Source: UBA4416 sp964543545 (lineage in GTDB: Bacteria; Bacteroidota; Bacteroidia; B-17B0; Aurantibacillaceae). Taken from it: DNA of 64,000 nt. A program made the translations under genes and the position numbers. The notes beneath the pieces were generated by a model that saw only the letters and a list, made by a program, of their open reading frames with translations, ran no database searches and was not told where the DNA came from. Shown one piece after another: positions 27,659 to 37,500 of this stretch; positions within the stretch are counted from its first letter, which is position 1, and each line of letters begins with the position of its first letter. The stretch lies in NCBI GenBank assembly GCA_964543545.1, contig CAZIYT010000005.1, forward strand, positions 124,001 to 188,000, written 5' to 3'.

Positions 27659-28087
27659 ATGGCAACAGTAAATCCTTATTTCTGCTTTAACGGCAATTGC
27701 GAAGAAGTTTTTAATTTTTATAAATCGGTATTTGGCGGAGAATTCAGCCAGGTGGCGCGTTTCGGCGATATGCCGATGCCCGGGCAGGAACTATCTGAAG
27801 AGGCGAAAAAGCGCATCATGCACGTAGCGCTGCCAATCAGCACGGAAACCATTTTAATGGGCAGTGACTCAAATCCTATGATGGGCGATGTGACTTTCGG
27901 ACAAAACATTTCCATCTCCGTACAGGTAGATACTAAAGCGGAAGCTGACAAGATTTTCAGCGGCCTTTCTGCCGGCGGCACGGTGAGCATGCCTATGGGC
28001 GATGCTCCCTGGGGCGCTTACTTCGGCATGTTCAACGATAAGTTCGGTATCAGCTGGCTTGTGAATCACGATTATTCGAAAAAATAA
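27659..28087 (+). CDS. PhnB-like VOC protein
   Basis: 142 residues with the subfamily signature FNGNCEEVFNFYKSVFGGEF at the start, then HVALPISTETILMGSD in the middle and PWGAYFGMFNDKFGISWLVN at the end. No reaction is established for most members. A second PhnB-like protein lies at 15279-15701 but is clearly divergent. It is a single gene with its own terminator; the 270-bp region upstream (27389-27658) holds only AT-rich spacer. Confidence 0.9.
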   Translation: MATVNPYFCFNGNCEEVFNFYKSVFGGEFSQVARFGDMPMPGQELSEEAKKRIMHVALPISTETILMGSDSNPMMGDVTFGQNISISVQVDTKAEADKIFSGLSAGGTVSMPMGDAPWGAYFGMFNDKFGISWLVNHDYSKK

Positions 28088-28103
28088 AATCAGCTTAAAC
28101 AGT

Positions 28104-28137
28104 AAAGCCGTCGTGAGGTATCGCGATGGCTTTTTTA
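28104..28137 (+). terminator. Terminator after the VOC gene
   Basis: AAAGCCGTCGTGA, loop GGTA, TCGCGATGGCTTT, with G-U pairs tolerated, then six T. Its stem resembles the dispersed GTCGTGA palindromes. Confidence 0.8.
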
Positions 28138-28191
28138 TTTCTATTTAATGAATCCCAGACAAGGCTCATGCATGCCTTCATTACATAGCAG

Positions 28192-28226
28192 GAAACAGCC
28201 CTTCCGGAGGAAGAGCTGTCTTTTTT
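28192..28226 (+). terminator. Second terminator-like hairpin downstream of the VOC gene
   Basis: ACAGCCCTTCC and GAAGAGCTGT pair (one mismatch) around GGAG, followed by CTTTTTT. It lies about 60 bp after the previous terminator, so something transcribed may lie between them, or it may be a repeat. Confidence 0.55.
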
Positions 28227-28262
28227 ATACAGAATAACGGTACACAAAAAACAGTTATGAAT

Positions 28263-28697
28263 CTACATGGTTGTGCTACCCGTTGATCCTGTACTTCCTG
28301 TAGAACTGGTACTGTTGGAGCCTGTACCGCTTGTAGAGCCGGTATTGCTGGTAGACTGAGTACTGCTGGTACTGCGTGTAGTACCGGTACTGTTCGTAGA
28401 ACGGGTAGTGGCCGTTCCGGATGTTGAGCTTGTACTGCTGGTTGTATTGGTACTCCTCGTTGTAGCTGTACTTTTAGTGGTTTTGGTTGTGCTGGTGCCT
28501 GAGGTCGTCATCCCATCTGTGGTGTGTGTATTATGGGTCGTTTCCGTTGTTTGAGTTGTTTGAGTGGTGCCGGTGGTTCCCTGAGTTGTCGTAGTAGTGT
28601 GATCCGGCGCAGGTATAACGGCCGTTGTGCGTGTGAATGAGAGCAAGGCCACAGAGGCGACGACACAAGCAGGTATCAATACGCTATTTTTTTTCAT
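28263..28697 (-). CDS. Secreted Thr/Ser-rich low-complexity protein
   Basis: 144 residues. A typical signal peptide (MKKNSVLIPACVVASVALLSF) is followed by an almost pure Thr, Ser, Gly and Asn chain (TTTTTQGTTGTTQTTQ, later TRSTNTTSSTSSTSGT and TGSTGSTGST). No folded domain is visible. The DNA underlying it is a degenerate 6-9 bp repeat, so copy number may vary between strains. Such chains suit O-glycosylated surface or spacer proteins; in Bacteroidetes, D-S/T-hydrophobic triplets are the glycosylation sites, and few occur here. Role unknown, but ATG start, signal peptide and stop look genuine. Confidence 0.6.
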   Translation of the reverse strand: MKKNSVLIPACVVASVALLSFTRTTAVIPAPDHTTTTTQGTTGTTQTTQTTETTHNTHTTDGMTTSGTSTTKTTKSTATTRSTNTTSSTSSTSGTATTRSTNSTGTTRSTSSTQSTSNTGSTSGTGSNSTSSTGSTGSTGSTTM

Positions 28698-28903
28698 GTT
28701 GATTGGTTTTAAAAGTTTACAAGGGCCACCAGTTCAAAAAACTTACCATCCCGAATGCCTGGTTTTCTGTGGAAACTGAGGAAATATTTTTTCAGAAAGC
28801 GGGTACACTGTCCTGAATTACCACAGTACTGATGTTATACAGTCTTGAATTTCTTTACGGGGTATAATTATACACACAGGCATTGAATTTTAAGCGGGAG
28901 GGC

Positions 28904-29566
28904 ATGAAAACCAACTCATTCATTTACCGGAACAGCTTATCGCTTGCCTTTCTTTTCTTAATGATTCTTTCATTGATAGGACAGATTTATACGGGCTGGA
29001 AAGAGCACAACGCTTTTTTACAGGATTATAAAATGCCAAGCCAGTCTGTGGGAGAATACCTGCTCAGCGGACATTTCCTGCAGGCGACCTTTGAAAACTG
29101 GGAAAGTGAATTCTTTCAAATGGCCCTCTTTGTCATCTTTACCATTTTTCTACGCCAGCAGGGTTCCTCAGAATCCAAAGCCTGCGGCGAGGAAAGTTTT
29201 GATCATACGCAACTGGTGCCCAAAAAGGATTCGCCGGGCCCTGTCAAAAAAGGAGGCCTCAGGTTAGCGCTCTACAAACATTCGCTTTCTATTTCCCTGA
29301 TCTTTCTTTTTCTTCTTTCCTTTAGCCTGCACTGGTACGGAAGCTGGCTCGACTTCAATGAAAAGCAACGGCTGGAGCACGAAACGGAAGTTAGCTTCAC
29401 ATCCTACATCGACCACGGAAAGTTCTGGTTTGAATCCTTTCAAAACTGGCAGAGTGAATTCCTGTCTATTTTTTCCATTATCTTCCTGTCTATTTACTTA
29501 CGGCAATTCGGATCTTCCCAATCCAAAGCTGTCAACGCCGCTCATGCCGAAACCGGCGGAGAATAA
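28904..29566 (+). CDS. DUF6766-like membrane protein with duplicated halves
   Basis: 220 residues from the ATG at 28904. Two similar halves: LSGHFLQATFENWESEFFQMALFVIFTIFLRQQGSSESKA and IDHGKFWFESFQNWQSEFLSIFSIIFLSIYLRQFGSSQSKA (each quoted in fragments of the same pattern: FENWESEF versus FQNWQSEF, FLRQQGSSESK versus YLRQFGSSQSK). Each half has a pair of membrane helices (for example SLAFLFLMILSLIGQI). This matches a family of unknown function common near stress genes. The upstream spacer (28698-28903) contains no gene. Confidence 0.75.
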   Translation: MKTNSFIYRNSLSLAFLFLMILSLIGQIYTGWKEHNAFLQDYKMPSQSVGEYLLSGHFLQATFENWESEFFQMALFVIFTIFLRQQGSSESKACGEESFDHTQLVPKKDSPGPVKKGGLRLALYKHSLSISLIFLFLLSFSLHWYGSWLDFNEKQRLEHETEVSFTSYIDHGKFWFESFQNWQSEFLSIFSIIFLSIYLRQFGSSQSKAVNAAHAETGGE

Positions 29567-29745
29567 ACGTAGCAGTTTCAGAGGCTCACTTCAGGTAAGC
29601 ATCGTTTGACCGGAACTCCGCCGTTTGACACAGGTTACGGGGTCAAGCCAGCAGTTGATTATCAGGGTTTTTACTGTTCATAATAGGGATTTCAGGTATT
29701 TCACCGGTAGCCTCCTGCATGTACATTTACGATCTAAAAAAAGGC

Positions 29746-29976
29746 ATGGAATTAAAAGCGGGAAGACTCAGCGATGTGATCATGATCAGGGATCACCGGC
29801 AATTAACGGTAACACTGATGTCCGGAAGCCTTAAGTTGTTTTTGAAAGGCAATGCCGGCATCAAGATCTGTTTTTTCTCCAGCTTGCGCGAACATGTAAG
29901 CCTGGATGTAAGTGATTATGAAACCCTGGTGCTGGAAGCCTTTGACGACTGCTCCTATACGTATACCCTGAGCTGA
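29746..29976 (+). CDS. Small conserved-looking protein, paralogue of the 45965-46198 product
   Basis: 76 residues from the ATG at 29746 (MELKAGRLSDVIMI); an ATG at 29719 would add nine residues. The pattern MEL-(K/R)-AG, then R-(Q/H)-LxVxL-(M/I)-SGxLxLxLK, and an aromatic end (YTYTL versus FEYEL) recurs in the small protein at 45965-46198, which supports both. No known domain is recognised; mixed beta content and no signal peptide suggest a small cytoplasmic protein. Confidence 0.5.
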   Translation: MELKAGRLSDVIMIRDHRQLTVTLMSGSLKLFLKGNAGIKICFFSSLREHVSLDVSDYETLVLEAFDDCSYTYTLS

Positions 29977-29988
29977 TTCCAAAAAATA

Positions 29989-30378
29989 TCAGGAAGAGGG
30001 AAGCGTGATATTAAGATCGCGCTTCGTCACCACGAAAGGCCTGGACGAAGAAAGCAGCACAACGATAAGTCCGAAGACGCCCAGTATCATCGGCCAGTAA
30101 AGGTAATAATGGTACATGGGGTAAATGAAAGGCAGGGCGATCAGGAAAACGGCCACCAGCACATCGATGAAGAGATGCAGCTTCATCGGGATAAACCTGA
30201 TAAAGCTTAGCTCATAATTCGTCAGAAGACTGATGACGATGATGAACATCCCCGTGATGGCCAGTATCCAGGTATCGCTGTTATCCTCATAAAAATTGAC
30301 AATCCAGGGAGCCAGCAGGGTAATTCCTGCGGCATAGTCCAGGAGACCGTGAAAACGTGTACTGACAGGCTTTTTCAT
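29989..30378 (-). CDS. SPW-repeat-like four-helix membrane protein
   Basis: 129 residues with four hydrophobic helices (GLLDYAAGITLLAPWIVNF, WILAITGMFIIVISLLTNY, MKLHLFIDVLVAVFLIALPF, YWPMILGVFGLIVVLLSS). The AAGITLLAPWIV and DVLVAVFLIALPF segments resemble SPW-type repeats found in small membrane proteins of unknown role. It converges with the small gene at 29746. Confidence 0.65.
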   Translation of the reverse strand: MKKPVSTRFHGLLDYAAGITLLAPWIVNFYEDNSDTWILAITGMFIIVISLLTNYELSFIRFIPMKLHLFIDVLVAVFLIALPFIYPMYHYYLYWPMILGVFGLIVVLLSSSRPFVVTKRDLNITLPSS

Positions 30379-30823
30379 GATCGGTAGTTTTTCTTAAAGA
30401 AGCCATTTCAATTTATACACCACTACACCAACAGGTGGCGAGTGTATGATTTGCCACAATCCTATCCTTTTCCTCCACGCTTCCGGGATTGTTTCCGGGT
30501 AAAAAAAGAAACACAGCTGCAGACAATTAAATTTTTATTTTCCGGGACAGCAAATATGAAAAATCGTGTTTTTCCATACGTAGTTTTACCTGATCCTCGC
30601 TCATTTTAAGATATTATGCACACATCATATTATCATAAACTTCCATGACGGAAAATCTGTATATACACTAGTAGCACAAACATAAAATAAAAATTATGTT
30701 TTCCGGATTACTACAAAATTAAAAGTTATGCGTGCATTATTTTTTTGTATTGAAAAGCGCCGAACGGAAGAGAAAATCAAAAAAAATAAGTATCTTAGCA
30801 AAGACCTCGAAGCGCACGAAACT

Positions 30824-31480
30824 ATGTCTCCTAAAATAACATTAGCCATTGTTGATGACCACATTTTAGTAAGAAATGGATTCGCTTCCTTACTCAAGGA
30901 ACTGGATGGCGTCGAAGTCATCATTGAGGCATCTAACGGTCTCGAACTGCTTGAGCAGCTTATTTACAAACAGCCCGATATTATTTTACTGGATATTGAA
31001 ATGCCCATCATGAACGGCATCCAGACCGCTGAAATCCTGAAAGAAAAATACCCGCAGATTAAAATCGTGATCCTGACGATGTATAAGGATGACTGTCATC
31101 TTCTCCAGCTGATGGAACGTGGCGCCAAAGGATTTCTGCAGAAAGAGATAAGCCCGGAGATCCTGCTGTTTGCCATACAGGAAGTTCAAAAGAACGGTTA
31201 TTATTTCGATAAATACATTTCGACCGCACTGGCAAAAAAAATAGCGGGCAGCGGAAACCATATGCACTCAGGCCATTCGGACCACCTGTCGGAAAAAGAG
31301 ACGGAGATCATCCGGCTGATCTGCGAGGAATACAGCAACAAGGAAATTGCAGAAAAATTATTTTTGAGCCACCGCACGATCGATACCTACAGGGAAAAGA
31401 TCATGCAGAAAATAGGCGCCAAAAATACAGCGGGCGTCGTCATGTACGCTGTCAGAAATGACCTCATAAAAAAAACGTAA
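30824..31480 (+). CDS. Orphan NarL/LuxR-family response regulator
   Basis: 218 residues from the ATG at 30824 (MSPKITLAIVDDH); the upstream extension to 30728 has unrelated composition. Receiver with D11-D12, phosphoacceptor D57 (IILLDIEMP), T and K positions (ILTMYKDD, FLQKEISPE). LuxR HTH at the end (LSEKETEIIRLICEEYSNKEIAEKLFLSHRTIDTYREKIMQK). No kinase is adjacent. The 445-bp spacer upstream (30379-30823) is AT-rich and shows no gene; it may hold the promoter. Confidence 0.93.
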   Translation: MSPKITLAIVDDHILVRNGFASLLKELDGVEVIIEASNGLELLEQLIYKQPDIILLDIEMPIMNGIQTAEILKEKYPQIKIVILTMYKDDCHLLQLMERGAKGFLQKEISPEILLFAIQEVQKNGYYFDKYISTALAKKIAGSGNHMHSGHSDHLSEKETEIIRLICEEYSNKEIAEKLFLSHRTIDTYREKIMQKIGAKNTAGVVMYAVRNDLIKKT

Positions 31481-31505
31481 ACACTCTCTGTTTACGTTTT
31501 TTTTA
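31471..31505 (+). terminator. Terminator overlapping the regulator stop codon
   Basis: AAAACGTAAACA and TGTTTACGTTTT pair perfectly around CTCTC, then TTTTTT. The upstream arm includes the TAA stop (31478-31480) of the response regulator. It also works for minus-strand transcripts from the OmpA gene. Confidence 0.85.
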
Positions 31506-31524
31506 TTCTATACCTTGTTCCTTA

Positions 31525-33507
31525 TTACAGGAATTTCACTTCCACCCTGCGGTTTAACTGATTTTCCTGTTCACTGCATTTTTTAGCATCCTTACAGTTA
31601 TTCAGCAATTTTGTTTCCCCGTAACCTTTCGGAACAATCCGGCTTTTGCTGATCCCGTTGGCAATCAGGTATTCGTAACAGGAAACCGCCCTGTTATCGG
31701 AGAGCTTCAGATTATATTTATCATTGCCCGCAGCATCCGTATGAGCGCTCAGCTCTATCATGGCCGAAGGATTTTCATTTAAGAATCCCACCAGGTTATT
31801 CAGAATAGCATACGACTCGATCCGGATATTGGCTTTATTAAAATCGAAGTAAATGTTATTGATCTTCACGATGTTATTTTTCCGCACCACCGGGCTAAAT
31901 TTCAAATCCCTCATAGCAGCGTTCACATTCTTTCTTTCTTCGGCATTTTCCCTGGTATCGGTTGGTACTTTAAACTCTTTCGGATAATAATCCTTCAGGG
32001 AAAAAACCACCGCATATTTTTTCAACCGGCTGACGATAAATTCCCAGTAGCCATCAGTACCCGTTACGACCGTGTTCACCAAAGTGCTGTCTCCTTTATC
32101 ATTGAGCTCATACAGGCGTACATCAACTCCGGCAATCGGCGTGTTGGTAATCCTGTCGGATACAATGCCCGATAAGGTATCCGGCGGAATTACTATTTTT
32201 TTGAAGTAATAGAATTTATCCTCGCCATGCTCGCCGTCCCTATTGGAGGCAAAATACCCTTCCTTTGCATTTTTAAAGAGGATGTAAAAATCATCTTTGG
32301 AGGAGTTAAACGGAACACCCAGGTTCTGAGGTGTGCTCAGCCTGGCATTTGATCCGATGTTGCAGACATACATATCCGCGCCGCCAAATCCGCCTTTTCC
32401 CCGCGAAGCATAATAAAAGCGCTGCTCATAAATCCGGGGCGCGAAATCATCATCAGCTGTATTGATCTCCTTGCCCAGGTTTTCAGGCGTCGAAAATACC
32501 GTATCATTTTTTAAGACCGCTTTATAAAGATCGAAGCCACCGAAGCCGCCCGGACGGTTAGACGAGAAATAGAGCGTCTTGCCATCCGCATCGATAAAGG
32601 CATAGGCGCAGGAAAACTCCTTGCTGTTGAATGACAAGCGCTTCGGAGCAGACCATTCACCGTTCGTATTCACCGACATGTAAATATTCAAGAGCGAAAC
32701 ACCTTCCGTATTGAGCTCAACACCGTTATTTTTCTTCGGATTATAATAAAACTCATTGGTTGTATTTTTGGTGAAGTACATCACTTTCCCATCGGCGCTG
32801 ATAGACGGTTGCGCATCGTTGCTGCGGCCATTGGCCTTCCCGCTGATAGAGCCTGCATTTGAAAACGTCACCGAATCCGTCATTTTGGAATATTGCAGAT
32901 CGGAATAGGTTACGCCGTCCGCCGTCTTTTGCATGAGGCCGTACATTAAGCCGGAGTTATAAAACTCAGCGCCCAAAAACACCCCCTGTGTTTGCAGCGA
33001 AGTCATAACCACATCGTAATCGGGCTTATCACTGATATGCTCTTTGGCCCATAGGCAGGACGCTTTAAAAGCCGAAGGGGCCGAAGGGTCGAGCTGCATT
33101 TTCTTCATGTAGAGGTTATACACCTCGATGGCTTTGTCGTACATCATCAGGTTTTTGAGCACCTCCGCATAGTCGAGGATGTCCGCGCCGCTGATGTCGG
33201 AAGAGTATTCCATCAATTTTTCATACCACACCGAAGCATTCTGATAATCGAACATCAGCTTGTAGGTTTTTGCCAGTTGGCGGGTAGCATACATTTTTTT
33301 ATCCGTATTTTCCTTTAAGGCTTCCTGGTAGCTGGCCGCAGCCTCCCGCCATTGGTAGCGCTTAAAATAGGCATCGCCTTTCCGGAGGGATGTCTTCGGT
33401 GTTTTAGCTCCCTGGGTTATAGCGGACAGGAAATCCGGACTGCCACAAAAAACCAGCATCATTAACAGGAGCACTACTCTGGAGTGTTTGAAATAAGATG
33501 TTTTCAT
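31525..33507 (-). CDS. OmpA-family protein with TPR and PD40 domains (T9SS-associated, PorE-like)
   Basis: 660 residues. Signal peptide, TPR region (GDAYFKRYQWREAAASYQEAL, about 40-160), PD40/TolB-like beta-propeller blades (SADGKVMYFTKN, DGKTLYFSSNRPGGFGGFDLYKA), a carboxypeptidase-regulatory-like domain (GIVSDRITNTPIAGVDVRLYELN) and a C-terminal OmpA peptidoglycan-binding domain (IYFDFNKANIRIESYAILNNL, SAHTDAAGNDKYNLKLSDNRA, RVEVKFL). This architecture matches the PorE-like proteins that work with PorP/SprF in type IX secretion and attachment of gliding or surface adhesins. It is the last gene of the operon adhesin - porP - ompA. A close paralogue is at 61965-63926. Confidence 0.92.
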   Translation of the reverse strand: MKTSYFKHSRVVLLLMMLVFCGSPDFLSAITQGAKTPKTSLRKGDAYFKRYQWREAAASYQEALKENTDKKMYATRQLAKTYKLMFDYQNASVWYEKLMEYSSDISGADILDYAEVLKNLMMYDKAIEVYNLYMKKMQLDPSAPSAFKASCLWAKEHISDKPDYDVVMTSLQTQGVFLGAEFYNSGLMYGLMQKTADGVTYSDLQYSKMTDSVTFSNAGSISGKANGRSNDAQPSISADGKVMYFTKNTTNEFYYNPKKNNGVELNTEGVSLLNIYMSVNTNGEWSAPKRLSFNSKEFSCAYAFIDADGKTLYFSSNRPGGFGGFDLYKAVLKNDTVFSTPENLGKEINTADDDFAPRIYEQRFYYASRGKGGFGGADMYVCNIGSNARLSTPQNLGVPFNSSKDDFYILFKNAKEGYFASNRDGEHGEDKFYYFKKIVIPPDTLSGIVSDRITNTPIAGVDVRLYELNDKGDSTLVNTVVTGTDGYWEFIVSRLKKYAVVFSLKDYYPKEFKVPTDTRENAEERKNVNAAMRDLKFSPVVRKNNIVKINNIYFDFNKANIRIESYAILNNLVGFLNENPSAMIELSAHTDAAGNDKYNLKLSDNRAVSCYEYLIANGISKSRIVPKGYGETKLLNNCKDAKKCSEQENQLNRRVEVKFL

Positions 33508-33528
33508 AATATGGGTGTATAAGATGAA

Positions 33529-34458
33529 TTAGAATCGTGGAGATAAAAAGTTAACCGGTGCCTTATCCTTTACCAGGCTAAAGATGAGCATGATCTCATG
33601 AGAGCCTGAGGTATAGGTGCTCATCTTCGACATGTTGTAATCATAGGCATAGCCCAGCTTAAACATCGGCGTGATCTGGTAATTGACCATGCCGATCAAT
33701 TCCTTACTGGTACGGTAAGAGAGGCCGATGCCCAGCTTTTTATTATAAATATACTGGGCATTCAGGTCTATCTGCAGAGGCGCACCCGATGCCTGTTTGA
33801 TTAAGGTAGAAACGCCGATTGCATTTTTGGGATCAAGCTCAAACAGGTAACCTGCCTGGATATAGTAATGCATATTCTGAGCATTGAATTTTGTTTCCCC
33901 CTTATTCGTACCAACGATCTTATTTTGCAGGATATTCGGAATTGCAAAGCCGGCATAGAACTTAGAGCCTCTCAGGTAAGTACCGAATTTAAAATTGGGC
34001 ATGGCAATGGAAGCCGTGTTATTGCTAAAAGACGGATCGTATACATCGTCGCTTTCCAGGCTGTTGTAATTACTTTGCGTAATGTTCACAAAAGCATTTA
34101 AGCCAAAAGACCAGTGAAGCTTAGGATTTAGCTTAAGCTTGTAGGCATAGGCCGCAGACAGCTGCGTGCTGTTATTCACGCCTATTTTATCGTGCAGCAC
34201 CAGGAGCCCTACGGTGTTTTTAGCATCCTTGAAGGGCAGGTTAAGGCTCAGGCCCTGCGTGGTAGGCGCACCTGAAACACCCACCCATTGGCTGCGATGA
34301 AACAGGGCGGCATTAAAGGCATCCTCATTGCTGATAGCCGCCGGGTTTATAAAGCCCTGGTATAACATGTATTGCGACATGTTGTACTGATTTTGTGAAA
34401 CAGCCGTGCGACCGTATGAAAGCAGGATGACAAGACCAACTATGTATAGTGTTTTCAT
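33529..34458 (-). CDS. PorP/SprF-family type IX secretion membrane protein
   Basis: 309 residues. Signal peptide ending TAVSQ, then NQYNMSQYMLYQGFINPAAISNEDAFNAALFHRSQWVGVSGAPTTQ, cut here to its hallmark parts: MYQ/MLYQ, NPA and RSQWVG. The rest is a series of amphipathic strands ending GSHEIMLIFSL, the normal end of PorP/SprF barrels. Such proteins anchor or guide one gliding-type adhesin with a type B sorting tail, here the adjacent 1020-residue protein. Sits 21 bp from the OmpA gene and 50 bp from the adhesin. Confidence 0.93.
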   Translation of the reverse strand: MKTLYIVGLVILLSYGRTAVSQNQYNMSQYMLYQGFINPAAISNEDAFNAALFHRSQWVGVSGAPTTQGLSLNLPFKDAKNTVGLLVLHDKIGVNNSTQLSAAYAYKLKLNPKLHWSFGLNAFVNITQSNYNSLESDDVYDPSFSNNTASIAMPNFKFGTYLRGSKFYAGFAIPNILQNKIVGTNKGETKFNAQNMHYYIQAGYLFELDPKNAIGVSTLIKQASGAPLQIDLNAQYIYNKKLGIGLSYRTSKELIGMVNYQITPMFKLGYAYDYNMSKMSTYTSGSHEIMLIFSLVKDKAPVNFLSPRF

Positions 34459-34508
34459 AATATATCGTTTTTAGAGATTCGTAATGAGTAGGGATGGCGC
34501 GGAATTTC

Positions 34509-37500
34509 CTATTTCCGTTTCACCTCAAAGAAACCCCTGGTTGGTTTTCCTCCTTCTTCCAGGGTCAGTAGATAGAAGTAGGTACCATCCAGAACTTCCG
34601 AGCCTGTAAGCTTCATACCGCCGGAAGACGATTGCCCGCTCCAGTCATTGGCATAGGGTTTTGCAGAATACACCACATTTCCCCAGCGGTTAAAAATAAC
34701 CAGCTCCGGGTTGGTATATTTTGATAATCCCATGATGTAGAATACCTCATGAACACCATCCCCGTTAGGAGAGAGAACACCCGGCACGCGGACATCGGAC
34801 TCTATGGTAATGACCAGTTTCGCCCTTGTACAGATGGTGCTGCAATAGTTATCGCACATGGAATAATACACCGTATCTGTACCGTCATAATTGGTGTTGG
34901 GCGTGTACACGATGACACCGTTGGAAATGGTGGCCGAGCCATGGGCAGGGCCCTGGACGATGGTGATCAGGGAAGGCGTATAAGGCAAGGCGCCGGTAGA
35001 AACGGTTGCTGTGACAGGCACATTGACATCCGTGCCAACGGCATAGCTCAACAAGCTAATGCTTAAGCTTGTGGGATCCACCACCACCACGTAGGTGCTT
35101 GCACTTGCCGTACAGCTGAACGAGTTGGTACTGACCACATCATACACCGTATTCACGGTTGGTGTTACGGTGATGTTAGGCCCCGTCATCCCGTTGTTCC
35201 AGGTATAAGAGCTGGCCGATCCAAGGACCGTGATGGAGATGGCTTGCCCCAGGCAGATGCTGTCGTTCATATTTTGGGAAAGAGAGATCGCGGGGCTTGG
35301 ATTAACGGTTACCGTTACGGTAGATGGCGCAGAGGCATTGGAACAGCCTCCTGCCGATTGGGCAACGACAGTATACACGGTAGTAACCGAAGGGCTCGCA
35401 ATCACATTAGCGCCGGTTGCTGTATTCAAGGTGGCAGCCGGGCTCCAGGAATAGGAAGCGGCTCCGCTGGCGCTGATGGAAATATTACTGCCTTTGCAAA
35501 TGCTGTAGCCAGAAGACGATGATGTGATACTAACGGTTGGCAAACTGCCTACGGTGAGCGTGAATGTTGCCGGCATCAGGGAGTTGGCGCAACCATTGGT
35601 GCCTGTTGCCTGAAGGGTATATATGGTGGTAACAGTAGGATTGGCAATCACGGTTGGCCCTATCACGGTATTCAGGCCGGTTGGAGGGCTCCAGGAATAG
35701 GTATTGGCACCGCTCGCCGTGAGGGTGGCGCTGGTTCCCTGGCAGATCACGCCGTTGCTTGCCGACGAATTTAAGCTAAGGGTAGGCGCTGCATTGATCG
35801 ATACGGTAAAGACCGTCGGGCTATACGCATTGTTACAACCGTTTGCCGCGGTTCCCGTGACAGTATATATGGTTGTTGCAGAAGGCGTGGCTGTAACGCT
35901 GGCGCCGCTTGTTGTATTTAAGCCGGTGGGAGGGCTCCAGGTATAAGAGCTCGCACCGCCAACTGATAATAAAGCATTGCTTCCCTGGCAGATCAGCGTA
36001 TTGGAAGCTGAGGAGGTGGTGAGTGTCGGCCCGTTATTGACCGTTACGGCCAGCGTTCCTGTACTGGCACTGCCCAGGCAGCCACCCGACACACTGGTGC
36101 TCACGGTGTAGATGGTTGTGACGGAAGGCTTGGCTACCACGTTAGCTCCCGTAATTGTACTGAGTCCTGTAGATGGGCTCCAGGTATAGGAGCTGGCACC
36201 GCTGGCACTCAGGGTAGTGGAGTCTCCGCGGCAGATGGTATTGCCGGGCGAGGAACTCATCAAAGCCAGGACCGGGGAATTATTAACCGTCACCGTGACA
36301 TTGGTGCTACTCAGCGCACCACAGCCACTAAGGGATTGGCCCGTGACATGATACACCGTAGTAACCGTCGGGCTTGCAGTAACACTCGCCCCGTTCACCG
36401 AGCTTAAGCCTGTGGCCGGACTCCAGGTATAGGAACCCGCTCCGGAAGCCATCAGCATGGTATTTCCGCCGCTGCAAATGGTATTGGCGTTGGCATTGAG
36501 TGTGATGACGGGAGCCGGGTTGACATTCAACTGATAAGTAGAAGGATTGGTTGTATTGCCGCAACCATCGGAGGACAGGGCATAGATGCTATAGGTCGTC
36601 GTAACAGCCGGGCTGGCTTTCGGGTTTGCGATATTGGCAGAGCTGAGCCCTGTGGCCGGCATCCAGGTATAGGAGCTGGCTGCGCTTCCCGACAGTTGAA
36701 TGCTGTCGCCCTGGCAAATGACATTGCCCGACGCCGTGCTCACGCTGATGGATGGCATCGGCTTCACAACCACCGTTGCTGTGCCGGTGTTCACGCAGGT
36801 TCCGGAAAATCCTGTCACCGAATAAGTCGTGGTGACGCTTGGACTTACCACGGCGCTGGTGCCGGTAAGGATAGTCAGCCCCGGTGCGGGAGTCCAGGAA
36901 TAGCTGGTGCTGCCGCTGACCCTGAGCGTATCTGAGCTTCCGGCACAAATACTGGCCGAGCTGGTGGCAAGAAGAGGGATCGTGGAGTAGTTGACGGTGA
37001 TCCGCATGTGATCGATGTTGGCGGTTGGCAGCAACATCAATAAACCTGTAAGGTTAGCCGAGATGCCGGCACCGAAACCCGGGGAGTTAATATCTGCCGG
37101 TGTCCAGGTGGTGCCCCACAAATCGTTGGGTCCGCCGTATGTTTCATAGGCGCTGTTGAAGATGGGCCAGAAACTGTTCGACGCTTTATCCGTGCCTACA
37201 AAGGTACCGCCCTTCATGATACGGACGGAGTTATCGCTGATTTTGGCGAGAAGGTTAATGCCTCCGCTTAAGCGCTGAATATCCAGCTGGATGCCTTTGA
37301 TAATGGCATTGGGAGGAATCGCGAATTGAAAATCGGAAGCGGTCAGGTATTTTGTAGGAGCAACGGATAACAGCGTCAGTACAAATCCGCTTGTGGTATA
37401 AGAGTCATCGGAAAATTTCGCAGCCCCGGGATTGGCCCATGACTGATCTCCGGGAAGCACACTCCCGGAAAAGTTGTTTCCGTTCTTAGGGCCGGCAGTG

